Below, one piece after another: positions 8,328 through 16,795 of a DNA stretch of 64,000 nucleotides. The stretch lies in the NCBI GenBank assembly GCA_963703175.1, contig OY969794.1, positions 372,001-436,000 of the forward strand, written 5' to 3'. This DNA is from VRUE01 sp963703175 (GTDB lineage: Bacteria; Actinomycetota; Thermoleophilia; Solirubrobacterales; 70-9). The notes beneath the pieces were generated by a model. It was not told the origin of the DNA, did not search any database, and worked only from the letters and a program-made list of their open reading frames with translations. The stretch's first letter is position 1. Each line of letters starts with the position of its first letter. Made by a program: the position numbers and the translations under genes.

Positions 8328-9587
8328 ATGGTCACCCCTCTCAACCGCCTCCTCGTCATCGCCCTGGTCGTGGCAGGCCTCTGCGCTACCTCGGGCGCTG
8401 CTGTCGCCCTGGCAAATCCGGCGCCGCAGATAGGCAACGCTGTTGCTGTCAAGCCCGGAAGCAAGGCCAAGGGAATCGCCGCGGTCTGCGCGCGGCGGGC
8501 GAAGCGCAAGGTCCTGCGCTCCTCCGCCGCAACGGCCAGCCAAGCGAAGGCCGCGCCGCGCCCGCGGGCGACCGCGAAGATGAAGCGCCGCGCCCGTGCG
8601 TTGCGCCACCGCTGCATCGCCCACCTGCGCCGCCACCCAAGCACCTCCAGCTCCAGCCGCAGCGTGCTGCCCGAAGCGGGTCCGCTCGTAATTGGGATCG
8701 ACGGCGGCTACGGCGACTGGAGCGAAACGGAAACCGAAGAGCGCGCGTCACTCGGCGCCGCCGTCACCCGCCATGAGTGGGACCCTTCCGATCCGGTCGA
8801 TGCACAGGACGACGTCGTCCTGAGCGCCGCGACCGAAGTCCATACCCGCATCCATGCCCTACTCGGCGAGAACGATCTCGGCGACCCGACCCACTACCGC
8901 GAATGGGTCGTCGCCTTCATTCGGCATTACGGGCCAGGTGGAGACTTCTGGAGCGCCCACCCCGAGCTCGACAGCTCGCGCTATGCGATCACCACGATCG
9001 AACTCGGCAACGAGCCCTACTTCGGTGAAATGTCGGCTGCCGAATACGCCGACACCGTGCGCCCGACGCTGGAAGAAGTCCACCGGCTCAATCTGTCGGT
9101 CAAGGTCATCCTCGATAGCCGCGTCTACGGCAAGGACACTTCCTGGATGGACACGCTCTACCAGCGCATCCCCGACCTCAACTCGCTCTTCTACGCCTTC
9201 GCCGACCACCCCTACTGGTACGGACACGACCCGTCCGAGTCGAGTGCCGCCGGCCCCTTTGACCGGATCGAAACCCTGCGCCAGCGGATGATCGAGCAGG
9301 GAGCCGGATCGAAGCCGATCTTCATCACCGAGTACGGCGAGTCGACCGCGGACTGTGGCGAAGAGTGCGTCAGCGAAGAAACTCAGGCCCAGCATCTAGG
9401 GGAGATGATCTCCGCGGTCAGCTCCAACCCGCAGTGGGGAGTCGAGATGCTCTCGGTCTACCAGCTCCGCGATCGGGGCACCGACAGCGGTGAGCGCGAG
9501 CGTCAGTTTGGCCTGCTGCGCGAGGACGGCACGGAGAAGCCCGCCTACTCCGTCGTCGAGGCAGCGATGCAGAAGTACCGCGGCTAG
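8328..9587 (+). CDS. Secreted glycoside-hydrolase-like protein (clan GH-A fold)
   Basis: About 419 residues. ATG 8328 follows GAGGGG (8316-8321) and gives a clean signal peptide (MVTPLNRLLVIALVVAGLC through AVALA); the open frame starts further up at 8289. A basic, Ala-rich linker of about 70 residues leads into a TIM-barrel-like domain beginning VIGIDGGYGDWS. The two clan GH-A glutamates are visible: acid/base in ELGNEPYF (about residue 228) and nucleophile in ITEYGES (about residue 334). The exact GH family is not assignable by eye. Inferred role: extracellular trimming of the locus's own polysaccharide. It is a tandem paralogue of the next gene, which shares long identical stretches in the catalytic domain. 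Confidence 0.75.
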   Translation: MVTPLNRLLVIALVVAGLCATSGAAVALANPAPQIGNAVAVKPGSKAKGIAAVCARRAKRKVLRSSAATASQAKAAPRPRATAKMKRRARALRHRCIAHLRRHPSTSSSSRSVLPEAGPLVIGIDGGYGDWSETETEERASLGAAVTRHEWDPSDPVDAQDDVVLSAATEVHTRIHALLGENDLGDPTHYREWVVAFIRHYGPGGDFWSAHPELDSSRYAITTIELGNEPYFGEMSAAEYADTVRPTLEEVHRLNLSVKVILDSRVYGKDTSWMDTLYQRIPDLNSLFYAFADHPYWYGHDPSESSAAGPFDRIETLRQRMIEQGAGSKPIFITEYGESTADCGEECVSEETQAQHLGEMISAVSSNPQWGVEMLSVYQLRDRGTDSGERERQFGLLREDGTEKPAYSVVEAAMQKYRG

Positions 9588-9647
9588 ACCGAAACCGACC
9601 TCCGGTTACTCGACAAATGTCGTAGCGATGCGTCAACATCGGCGGCG

Positions 9648-11195
9648 ATGCGGAGGATCAGCCCGTCATTACGCGCAGGTGCACTGGTCGCGGCGCTGGT
9701 CGGTATCGCGTTCGGCGTCGACCACACGACGGCCGGCCAATTCCCCTCCACGGCGTACGTCGCCCAACGAGTCGCCGGCGAGATGCCCACCCTGCACCGG
9801 CGAGACTGCACCGACGGTTGCCTCGCCGGAGAGCGCCGTAGGCCACGTGTCTGGCAAGCCTCGATCGATGTAGCCCCCAACGTGCCGGGTCGCCACCGTC
9901 GCCTCATAGCGCTCTCCTCGTCGATAGTCGTCAAATCACCACACCGGCCGGCGCCGTCGATTCCCGCCTCCGATCTCCCCACGCAAGGCCCCCCGCCTGC
10001 GGCGCCCGCCCTCGTCGGCGCCGATCCGCAACAGCCGACCACCGAGCCCGGGGAGCCGACGCCGGAAACCGGCTCGCCGACGCCGACGCTGCCGACCGAA
10101 CCGCCCGCCCCTCCCAAAACCGTGCCACCGCCTCCCGAAACGTCCCACCCGAAACCCGAACCGGAACCGGAACCTGCGCCTGCGCCCGAACCCGAACCGC
10201 CTGCGCCGGCGCCCGAACCGGAACCCGAACCAGAACCGGAACCGACCCCGCCGCCGGCCGAACCGCCTCTGCCCCCACCCGCCTCAGGCGCCTTCACCGT
10301 CGCGATCGACGGCGGCTACGCCGGCTGGAGCTCGAACGAAACCACGTACCGCACGCAACTGGGAGCCGCAGTCACGCGTCACGAGTGGAACCCTTCGCGA
10401 CCGGTCGACGCCCAGGACGACCTGGTGCTGAAGGCCGCCTCCCAGGTCCATACCCGCATCCACGCCCAACTCGGCGGCAACGAACTCGGCGACGCGACGC
10501 ACTACCGCGAATGGGTGGTCGCCTTCATCCGCCGCTATGGGCGCGGCGGAACGTTCTGGGAAGAACATGCAGAACTGGATGAAGCCCGCTACGCCATCCA
10601 GACGTTCGAGCTGGGCAACGAGCCCTACTTCGGCGGGATGTCGGCCGGCCTCTACGCCGACACCGTGCGCCCGGCTCTGGAAGAGGTGAAGCGCCTCGGC
10701 ATGCCGGCCAAGATGATCCTGGTGAGCCGCATCTATGGCACCGACACCTCCTGGATGGACACGCTCTACGCGCGCATCCCCAACCTCAACTCGCTCTTCT
10801 ACGCCTTCGCCGATCATCCTTACTGGTACGGGCACGACCCCGCCGAGGTGAGCCCGGCGGGCCCCTTCGGGCGGATTGAAGCCCTGCGCCAGCGAATGGA
10901 CGAACTGGGAGCGGGCTCGAAGCCGATCTTCATCACCGAGTACGGCGAGTCGACCGCTGGCTGCGGCGGCGAGTGCGTCGACGAGGAAACCCAGGCCGAG
11001 CACCTGGCTGAGATGCTTGCCGCGGTCGTCAACCACCCAGAATGGAAGATCGAGATGGTCTCCATCTACCAACTGCTCGATCGGGGCACTGACAGCGCCG
11101 AACGCGAGCTCGAGTTCGGCCTGCTGCGCGAGGACGGCACCGAGAAGCCCTCCTACTCGATTGTGCAAGCCGCTGCGCAGAACTACCGCGGCTAG
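9648..11195 (+). CDS. Secreted glycoside-hydrolase-like protein with Pro/Glu-rich linker (clan GH-A fold)
   Basis: A 515-residue paralogue of the preceding gene. The N-terminus is hydrophobic (residues 8-25, ALVAALVGIAFGV) and could be a signal or anchor. Residues about 100-210 form a proline-rich spacer with PEPEPEP repeats, typical of wall-spanning linkers. The catalytic domain starts FTVAIDGGYAGWSS and keeps both glutamates (ELGNEPYF about 325, ITEYGES about 431). Conserved blocks such as NSLFYAFADHPYWYGHDP are shared with the upstream copy. It is 60 bp downstream and probably co-transcribed, after tandem duplication followed by linker divergence. Enzymatic activity is inferred. Confidence 0.75.
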   Translation: MRRISPSLRAGALVAALVGIAFGVDHTTAGQFPSTAYVAQRVAGEMPTLHRRDCTDGCLAGERRRPRVWQASIDVAPNVPGRHRRLIALSSSIVVKSPHRPAPSIPASDLPTQGPPPAAPALVGADPQQPTTEPGEPTPETGSPTPTLPTEPPAPPKTVPPPPETSHPKPEPEPEPAPAPEPEPPAPAPEPEPEPEPEPTPPPAEPPLPPPASGAFTVAIDGGYAGWSSNETTYRTQLGAAVTRHEWNPSRPVDAQDDLVLKAASQVHTRIHAQLGGNELGDATHYREWVVAFIRRYGRGGTFWEEHAELDEARYAIQTFELGNEPYFGGMSAGLYADTVRPALEEVKRLGMPAKMILVSRIYGTDTSWMDTLYARIPNLNSLFYAFADHPYWYGHDPAEVSPAGPFGRIEALRQRMDELGAGSKPIFITEYGESTAGCGGECVDEETQAEHLAEMLAAVVNHPEWKIEMVSIYQLLDRGTDSAERELEFGLLREDGTEKPSYSIVQAAAQNYRG

Positions 11196-11217
11196 TCACG
11201 GCCTCCTCCGCCCGGTT

Positions 11218-11228
11218 GGACATGCGTC
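11218..11228 (+). promoter_or_regulatory. Shared upstream element GNACAWNCGTC (copy 2)
   Basis: GGACATGCGTC, inside the inverted repeat TGGAC-N4-GTCCA (11217-11230). It is 169 bp before the TTG at 11398. The extra distance compared with the other copies (54-74 bp) is roughly the length of the riboswitch that follows. Confidence 0.45.
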
Positions 11229-11312
11229 CAGTTAGGGGGAACCCCCTGCGCAATCGGGTTCTGTCATCCGATCAGGGCTGAACCGATGAATCTGGGACCG
11301 TGCGTGGCGCGA

Positions 11313-11391
11313 CTCCCGAAAAAGGCACACCCGTCGCGAGGCGGGGTCGCAAAGCAAGGGGCCTCTAGAGGCAGCCCGGCTACCGAAGGAG
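11313..11391 (+). ncRNA. Probable c-di-GMP-I (GEMM-I) riboswitch
   Basis: The leader of the glycosidase gene matches the GEMM-I layout in order. AAAAAGGCACA precedes a stem CCCGUC/GGCGGG capped by a GCGA (GNRA) tetraloop. Then comes GUCGCAAAGC (consensus GACGCAAAGC), a second stem GCCUC-UAGA-GAGGC with the flanks GGG and AGCCC, and finally GGCUACCGA (consensus GGNUACCGA). The closing stem P1 can be CUCC (11313-11316) with GGAG (11388-11391), and that GGAG is the Shine-Dalgarno of the TTG at 11398. Ligand-bound aptamer would therefore hide the ribosome site, an OFF switch (inference). The related GEMM-Ib (cGAMP) class cannot be excluded by eye. Confidence 0.75.
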
Positions 11392-11397
11392 AAGAAA

Positions 11398-12975
11398 TTG
11401 AAGCTCGGCAACGCAGGTCGGATCGCAATCTTCGGTTTGATCATGTGTCTGCTCGCGATCGTCGGCGTCGCATCCGCTTCCGCCCAGGCCTCCGCCAAGC
11501 AGAGTGCGGCTCGGATTTGCACCAAGCGAGCCGAGCGCATCACGAAGGGCACGACCCCTGCCCGGGCCGCCGCGCACCACCGACGCGCCGCCATGCGCCG
11601 CTGCGGGGCCCAACTTCCTCCTGCCCCGACCGATCCCGCGCCAGCCCCAACCCCAGCTCCGGCTCCGGCTCCGGCACCAACCCAGGCTCCTGCCCCAGCC
11701 CCGAGCCCAGCCCCCGCCCCGGAACCCACCCCAACGCCAACTCCGGAACCGACCCCCGAACCAACCCCGACCCCGGCCGGCGACACCACCGCGCCCACGG
11801 CCTCCTGGCAGACTCCAAGCACCGGCGCCACCGTCAAAGGAAATCTCAACGGTGGCTCCAGCTGTGTGGCCAACGCCGCTGATGATCGCGGCGTCACCTC
11901 TGTCGTCTTTAAGGTCGACGGCACCAACCTCAACACCGAGCGCGAAGCGCCCTACAACTGCTACTTCGACACGACCAAGGTCTCTGACGGCACCCACACC
12001 GTTACCGCCACGGCCTATGACGCGGCCGGCAACTCGCGCTCGGTCTCAAACGCGGTGACGGTCTCAAACGCGGTCGCGCCGGCGTCGGCGGTAACCCCCG
12101 CACCGACTCCGACCCCCAACCCAACCGGGATGATCGTCGGCCTCGATGCTGGCAACTACGGCAGCTCGGGCGCCGCCGATGTGCGTGGTGCGGTCAACAC
12201 CGTGCGCTATGAGACCGAGCGGGGCCTCACGGGGCTTGAAAGCTTCAAGAAGGCCGGCCTGCGCATCCAGCTGAACTTCTCAGGCCCCTATAACAGCGGC
12301 GGAGTCTGCGCCCTGAACGCAAGCTCTTGGGCGAGCGAAACCCTGGCCTTCTACAAGGCCAACACCACCCCGACCCAGACGCCGGTCATCGAGGCACTCA
12401 ACGAGCCCGGTGGGACCTGGTTTTGGGGCTCGGGCGCAAACAGCTCCGCCAACGCGACCTGCTACCGCAATCTCCTGAAGCAGACCCACGATGCCTTCCA
12501 CGCCCAATATGGCGAAGCGGCGCCGAAGATCCTCGGCACCCTGGATGGCTCCAACGGTCTTAGCTTTGGCAAGGCCTGGTACACCTCTGATTGGGCCACC
12601 TACGTGGACGGCTTCATCGTCCACCCCTACGGCGGTACCGGTTCAAAGACGAGCTCGGCGCTCGGCAACCATGCTCTGATTGAAAGCGCCCGGGCGATGA
12701 CCGGTGGGCCGATCTACATCACCGAGGTCGGTTGGCCGACGGCGACCGGGCAGCCCTCCACCGGTGACAGCCTGCAGTGGAACGAGTCCGAACAGGCGAC
12801 CAACATCACCAACTTCGTCGCCTGGTGCAAGAGCACCGGCTACGTGGCCGAGGTCGTCTACTTCAACTACCGCGACTACGGCACCAACGCTTGGTACGGG
12901 GTTGTGCGCAACGACGGCTCGCACAAGCCCGCTTATGAAGCGCTGCGCCAGGCGGCGGCGAAATACGGGGGTTAG
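11398..12975 (+). CDS. Secreted glycoside-hydrolase-like protein with Ig-like domain, under riboswitch control
   Basis: 525 residues; TTG start with a strong Shine-Dalgarno (GAAGGAG, 11385-11391). Order: signal peptide (IAIFGLIMCLLAIVGVASASA), basic linker, a long Pro/Ala/Thr linker (about residues 78-122), a bacterial Ig-like domain (about 125-220, ASWQTPSTGATVKGNLNGG to YDAAGNSRSVSNAVTV), a second short PTP linker, and a clan GH-A TIM barrel. Glutamates are in IEALNEPGG (about 336) and ITEVGWP (about 443), reminiscent of GH5/GH39-like enzymes; the family is not certain. Expression is probably set by c-di-GMP through the leader aptamer, linking hydrolase production to a sessile/motile switch (inference). 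A terminator hairpin overlaps the stop codon. Confidence 0.8.
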   Translation: MKLGNAGRIAIFGLIMCLLAIVGVASASAQASAKQSAARICTKRAERITKGTTPARAAAHHRRAAMRRCGAQLPPAPTDPAPAPTPAPAPAPAPTQAPAPAPSPAPAPEPTPTPTPEPTPEPTPTPAGDTTAPTASWQTPSTGATVKGNLNGGSSCVANAADDRGVTSVVFKVDGTNLNTEREAPYNCYFDTTKVSDGTHTVTATAYDAAGNSRSVSNAVTVSNAVAPASAVTPAPTPTPNPTGMIVGLDAGNYGSSGAADVRGAVNTVRYETERGLTGLESFKKAGLRIQLNFSGPYNSGGVCALNASSWASETLAFYKANTTPTQTPVIEALNEPGGTWFWGSGANSSANATCYRNLLKQTHDAFHAQYGEAAPKILGTLDGSNGLSFGKAWYTSDWATYVDGFIVHPYGGTGSKTSSALGNHALIESARAMTGGPIYITEVGWPTATGQPSTGDSLQWNESEQATNITNFVAWCKSTGYVAEVVYFNYRDYGTNAWYGVVRNDGSHKPAYEALRQAAAKYGG

Positions 12976-12989
12976 GGTCGGGCCCTAAC
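12971..12989 (+). terminator. Hairpin overlapping the stop of the 11398 gene
   Basis: GTTAGGG and CCCTAAC form a 7-bp stem with a 5-base loop. The UAG stop lies in the left arm. There is no T-run, so it is either an actinobacterial-type terminator without U-tract or an mRNA 3' stabiliser. Confidence 0.5.
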
Positions 12990-13004
12990 GTCACGGGCTG
13001 TGCC

Positions 13005-13010
13005 TATACT
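13005..13010 (+). promoter_or_regulatory. Possible -10 hexamer for the 13042 operon
   Basis: TATACT lies 31 bases before the ATG at 13042 and directly after the terminator hairpin. No clear -35 was found at 16-18 bp, so support is weak. Confidence 0.25.
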
Positions 13011-13041
13011 CGCCGCCTCGTCGCCCGCTCGGCGCCGACGC

Positions 13042-14166
13042 ATGCGGACCGTCCTCGCCACTTCACATACCCCCACCCTCGACTCAGGTCGCGCGCGGCG
13101 GACGTACGGCTTGGTGCGCGCGCTCTCCGTGCATGGCCGGCTCGACTTCGTCTACGGAGCGTTCGGGGCGGAGAATCCCGACCCCTCCTACGAGGAACTC
13201 GCCGGCGTTCATCTGCATCGGGTCGAACGGCCGCCGCGACACGAGCGAGCCTCGGCGTACCTGCGCAGCCGCCTGAGCGGTGTGCCCGACGACTTCGCCC
13301 GAGGAATCTGGCCCGGCGTCGCCTCGAAGGCCGCGAAGCTCTCGGCGGACGACGAGGAAGTGCGCCTGATCGCCGAGGGACCGATCGCCGCGGCGACGCT
13401 GCTGCCCCACGCGAAGCGACACAGGGCGATCTACAGCGCCCACAACCTGGAGTCTTCCTTCCGCCACCGACTCACCGACACGGGGATGTCACTGCGCAGC
13501 CTGCAGCGCTTCGAGCGCCTCCTGCTCGAACGCTACGCTGAGAGCTGGATGGTCTCGCCGGCGGACATGCAGGGGGCCGCGACACTGGCGCCAACGGCTC
13601 GCCTGCGGCTCGTCCCCAACGTGGTCGACGTCGCCGCGATCGCGCCGGTACTACCGCGCAGTGGTCAGCGCTCGCTGCTCTTCGTAGCCGACCTCTCCTA
13701 CGAGCCAAATCGGCAGGGGTTGCGCTTCCTGCTCGAGTCGGCGATGCCGGCCCTCTGGGAGCAGGCGCCGGAGGTCCGGCTGATCGTCGCCGGCAAGGGC
13801 AGCGACACGATCGAGGCGACCGACCCTCGAGTGGAAGGCCTTGGCTTCGTACCGGACCTGGGCGCTCTCTACGACGCCGCCGGCTGCGCCGTCGTGCCCC
13901 TCCTTGAGGGAGGCGGATCCCCGCTCAAGTTCGTCGAGGCGCTCGCCTTCGCCCTGCCGGTCGTCGCGACCCCGCTCGCCGCCGCCGGCCTCGAAGTGCA
14001 GGCCGGCGTCCACTACGTCGAGGGCGAGCCCGCCGGAGAGCCGTTCGCCCAGGCGGTGCTCGATGCGCTCGAGCCGCAACGCGGCAACGCCCTAGCCGCT
14101 GCCGGCCGTGAGCTGGCCGAACGCGAGTACTCGATCGAAGCGCTCGAGAGGCGCCTGGCGCTTTGA
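13042..14166 (+). CDS. GT4-family glycosyltransferase
   Basis: A GT-B glycosyltransferase of about 374 residues. It starts MRTVLATSHTPTLDSGRARR, which fits the first beta strand of the acceptor domain; an upstream GTG at 13000 would add a basic, unconserved tail. The donor domain shows SLLFVADLSYEPNRQG, RLIVAGKG, VEGLGFVPDL and the donor-binding acidic stretch AAGCAVVPLLEGGGSPLKFVEAL. Cytoplasmic; adds one sugar of the repeat unit. First of four coupled genes (13042-18354): its TGA overlaps the TTG of the next gene. Confidence 0.83.
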   Translation: MRTVLATSHTPTLDSGRARRTYGLVRALSVHGRLDFVYGAFGAENPDPSYEELAGVHLHRVERPPRHERASAYLRSRLSGVPDDFARGIWPGVASKAAKLSADDEEVRLIAEGPIAAATLLPHAKRHRAIYSAHNLESSFRHRLTDTGMSLRSLQRFERLLLERYAESWMVSPADMQGAATLAPTARLRLVPNVVDVAAIAPVLPRSGQRSLLFVADLSYEPNRQGLRFLLESAMPALWEQAPEVRLIVAGKGSDTIEATDPRVEGLGFVPDLGALYDAAGCAVVPLLEGGGSPLKFVEALAFALPVVATPLAAAGLEVQAGVHYVEGEPAGEPFAQAVLDALEPQRGNALAAAGRELAEREYSIEALERRLAL

Positions 14167-15287
14167 AGATCGTCACGGTGATGACTGGCGCCGCCCCCGG
14201 TGGCGCGGAGTTCGCTGCGGTTGAGCTGCTCGACGCCCTGATCGGCCGCGGCCACGAGGCGGTGATGCTCAGCGACTCGCCGGAGATCGGCCGTGAGACC
14301 AGGGTCGAGGTCCACCCGCTCGAGCTCGGCCCGAAGCTGTCGGCAAGTAGCTGGCCTTCCCTGATGCTTCGCTGGCCAGCGCTCCGGCGGCGGCTCCGCG
14401 AGGCGCTCGAAGCCGAGCTCCCCTACGACGTTCTCCTCCTTCACTACAAGAAGGAGCAGCTGCTGGTGCCGCGGCTGCCCGCCCGTCTTCGACCCCAGAT
14501 CACCTGGGCCGAGTGGGGGCCGGTCCCCTTCCAGATGAGGAGCGGGCCGGGCCGCTGGGCGTACGCCGCCGCCGGGCGCAAGGCGGATCCGATCCTGGCC
14601 ATATCCGAGGGAACGCGCTGCTCGGTGATCGACGCCGGCGTCGACGCCGCGAAGGTCGCGGTCCTGCCAAACGCGATGCGAACCGACGAGATCTGCTTCA
14701 GCGAGGAGGGGCGCGAACGGGTGCGGAGCGAGCTCGGCATCCCCGCCGGGGCTTTCACCGTCGGCTGCATCTCGCGCTTCCACCCGAAGAAGCGCAACGA
14801 CGTCGTGATCGACGCCGTCGCGGCGCTCGGCCCCGAGACGCACCTGATCCTCGCCGGCGCTGGCGAGACCGAGGCCGAGCTGCGGTCCCGCGCCGCACCG
14901 CTGGGCGCCCGCGCGCACTTCCTCCCCACTCCAGGCGCCACGGTCGGCGACGTCCTCTCCGCCTTCGATGTCTCGGTCTTCTGCCCCAGCCCCACCGAGG
15001 GTCAGCCGCGGGCGGTGATCCTCGGCCTGCTCGCCGAACGGCCCTGTGTCTCGACCGGCGCCGAGGGAGTCCGCGATCTGATCGACGACAGCTTCGGCGC
15101 AATCGTCGTGCCGGAGAACGACCCCGCCGCCCTGGCCACGATCCTGCGCTCCTACGAGAGCGATCCCGAGCGGGTCCGGCGCGAGGGCAGGCTCGCCGGG
15201 CAGAGCGCCCGCGAACGCTTCGCCGCCGGCGTGGTGGCCGAGCAAGCCGAGCACCTGATCTCGGCCGCTGGGGAGGTTCTCCTATGA
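14163..15287 (+). CDS. GT4-family glycosyltransferase
   Basis: 374 residues. TTG 14163 overlaps the preceding stop (TTGA) and gives MKIVTVMTGAAPGGAEFAAVELLDAL, a classical GT-B N-terminus with a GG(A/V)E acceptor loop. The C-terminal half has FTVGCISRFHPKKRNDVVIDAV, HLILAGAGETEAEL and VSVFCPSPTEGQPRAVILGL (donor E(x7)E-like region). It works in the same operon as its neighbours on lipid-linked sugars; specificity unknown. The stop overlaps the next ATG by four bases. Confidence 0.85.
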   Translation: MKIVTVMTGAAPGGAEFAAVELLDALIGRGHEAVMLSDSPEIGRETRVEVHPLELGPKLSASSWPSLMLRWPALRRRLREALEAELPYDVLLLHYKKEQLLVPRLPARLRPQITWAEWGPVPFQMRSGPGRWAYAAAGRKADPILAISEGTRCSVIDAGVDAAKVAVLPNAMRTDEICFSEEGRERVRSELGIPAGAFTVGCISRFHPKKRNDVVIDAVAALGPETHLILAGAGETEAELRSRAAPLGARAHFLPTPGATVGDVLSAFDVSVFCPSPTEGQPRAVILGLLAERPCVSTGAEGVRDLIDDSFGAIVVPENDPAALATILRSYESDPERVRREGRLAGQSARERFAAGVVAEQAEHLISAAGEVLL

Positions 15288-16795
15288 GCGAGCAGCTGCG
15301 GGTCCTCTTCCTCGACGAGGGGGTGCTCGGCCACCGCACCTTGACCGCCCAGCTGAAGGCGACGTTCGCCGACGACCCGGCGATCGAGGCGACCTTCGCG
15401 ACCGTGCCGCCGCCAAACCGGTTGGAGCGGCTGTTCCTGCGCCGCTGGAAGCGCGTCGGCGATGCCGACATGTTCGCCCTGCGCTGGCGCCTGCGCTGGT
15501 CCTGGCGGGCTCGCCGCATCCTCAAGCGGCATCTGCGCGCCGTCGACGTCGCTTTCGTCAACACGCAGGCGGCGGCACTGCTGATGCGGAGGCCGATGCG
15601 GCGGCTGCCCTGCGTGCTCTCGATCGACGCGACCGTCGGCCAGTTCACCGCGTTGCGGTACTTCGGCCCCGGCGACTCATGGACGCCTCGCCAGCAGCGC
15701 CTGCTGAAGCGGCTCGAGCGGCGGGCACTTGCGGGGGCCGCCGCCGTGGTCGCCTGGACCGAGTGGAACGCCGAGGCGCTGCAGCGCGAATACGACCTGC
15801 CGGAGAGCAAGCTGGTCACCCTCCACCCCGGCCTCGACCGCGATTGGTGGGAGGCGGCGAGCTCGCGGGAGGGCGGGCGCGGAGAAGGCCCGCTGCGCGT
15901 GCTCTTCGTCGGCAACGAAGTCGAGCGCAAGGGCCTTGGGACGCTGGTCGAGGCGGTGCGTCGCCTCGGTGGCGAGGCGACGCTCGACGTCGTCTCCGGC
16001 GACCGGGTCGAGGACGACGAGCTGGTTCGCGTGCACCGTGGCGTGGCGGCCGGAAGCGAGGAGCTGCGGCGGCTCTACGCCTCCGCGGACGCCCTCGCGC
16101 TGCCGACGCGGGCGGACGCCGTTCCCTGGGTCGTGCTGGAGGCGATGGCGGCTGGGCTGCCGGTCGTCGCATCGCCGGTCGGCGCGATCCCCGAGCTGGT
16201 CGGCGACGGCGGCGTGCTCGTCGAGCCGGACGACGCCGACGGTCTCGCTGCCGCACTGCGCGACCTGACCGACCCCGGGCGCCGGGCACGACTGGGGGAG
16301 GCGGCGCTGGCGCGGGTCGGCGAGCACTACGACGGCGCCATCCAGCAGCCGCGGCTGCTCGAGGTGCTCCGCGACGCCGCCGGCCCGGCATCCGAGAGAT
16401 CGCGGACGCGGATGCGCCGCCGCACTTTCGTCGGCGTCGGCGTCGGCGTCGGCGTCCTGGCGCTTGCCACCCCCTACGCGCTGCTCCTGACCGACGACGA
16501 GTTCGAGCAGCTGGTTGCCTCGCACCTCGGCATCGACCAGGAGCTCGCGGAGCAGCTGCTCCAGCGGGCGCGTGAAAACTACGGCGAGGCCGACTACGAC
16601 GCCCACGCCTTCACCTTTGCCCTCGCCGTGCGCGCGCCGGCAGCGACGGTGATGCCGCACAGCGCGAGGGAGAAGGCGATCGAGGGCCTGCTCGAGCCGA
16701 TGCTCTCGGCGCCGGCATCGAACCTCGCCTACGCGACCAACGGCTCCGACCCAGGGCCGCCGGCCCCCTGTGGCGGGTTGAGGCGGCCGCTGTGA
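15284..16795 (+). CDS. GT4 glycosyltransferase fused in frame to a Tat-type dehydrogenase small-subunit-like segment
   Basis: 503 residues from ATG 15284 (MSEQLRVLFLDEGVLGHRTL). Residues 1 to about 370 are a complete GT-B glycosyltransferase (PLRVLFVGNEVERKGLGTL, ADALALPTRADAVPWVVLEAM, GLPVVASPVGAIPELV). From residue 377 a second unit starts MRRRTFVGVGVGVGVLALATPY, which looks like a twin-arginine or signal-anchor N-terminus and continues for about 127 residues. It resembles small subunits that accompany GMC dehydrogenases (gluconate 2-dehydrogenase subunit 3 type); this is inference. The following gene is a GMC oxidoreductase. Either this is a true fusion, or an internal ATG at 16412 makes a separate exported subunit. 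No strong Shine-Dalgarno is seen before 16412. Confidence 0.75.
   Translation: MSEQLRVLFLDEGVLGHRTLTAQLKATFADDPAIEATFATVPPPNRLERLFLRRWKRVGDADMFALRWRLRWSWRARRILKRHLRAVDVAFVNTQAAALLMRRPMRRLPCVLSIDATVGQFTALRYFGPGDSWTPRQQRLLKRLERRALAGAAAVVAWTEWNAEALQREYDLPESKLVTLHPGLDRDWWEAASSREGGRGEGPLRVLFVGNEVERKGLGTLVEAVRRLGGEATLDVVSGDRVEDDELVRVHRGVAAGSEELRRLYASADALALPTRADAVPWVVLEAMAAGLPVVASPVGAIPELVGDGGVLVEPDDADGLAAALRDLTDPGRRARLGEAALARVGEHYDGAIQQPRLLEVLRDAAGPASERSRTRMRRRTFVGVGVGVGVLALATPYALLLTDDEFEQLVASHLGIDQELAEQLLQRARENYGEADYDAHAFTFALAVRAPAATVMPHSAREKAIEGLLEPMLSAPASNLAYATNGSDPGPPAPCGGLRRPL

Noticed and set aside
14513..15283. Upstream extension of the glycosyltransferase fusion gene
   Set aside because: This part overlaps the previous glycosyltransferase in another frame and reads as Arg-rich noise; ATG 15284 starts the family sequence with a 4-base overlap.
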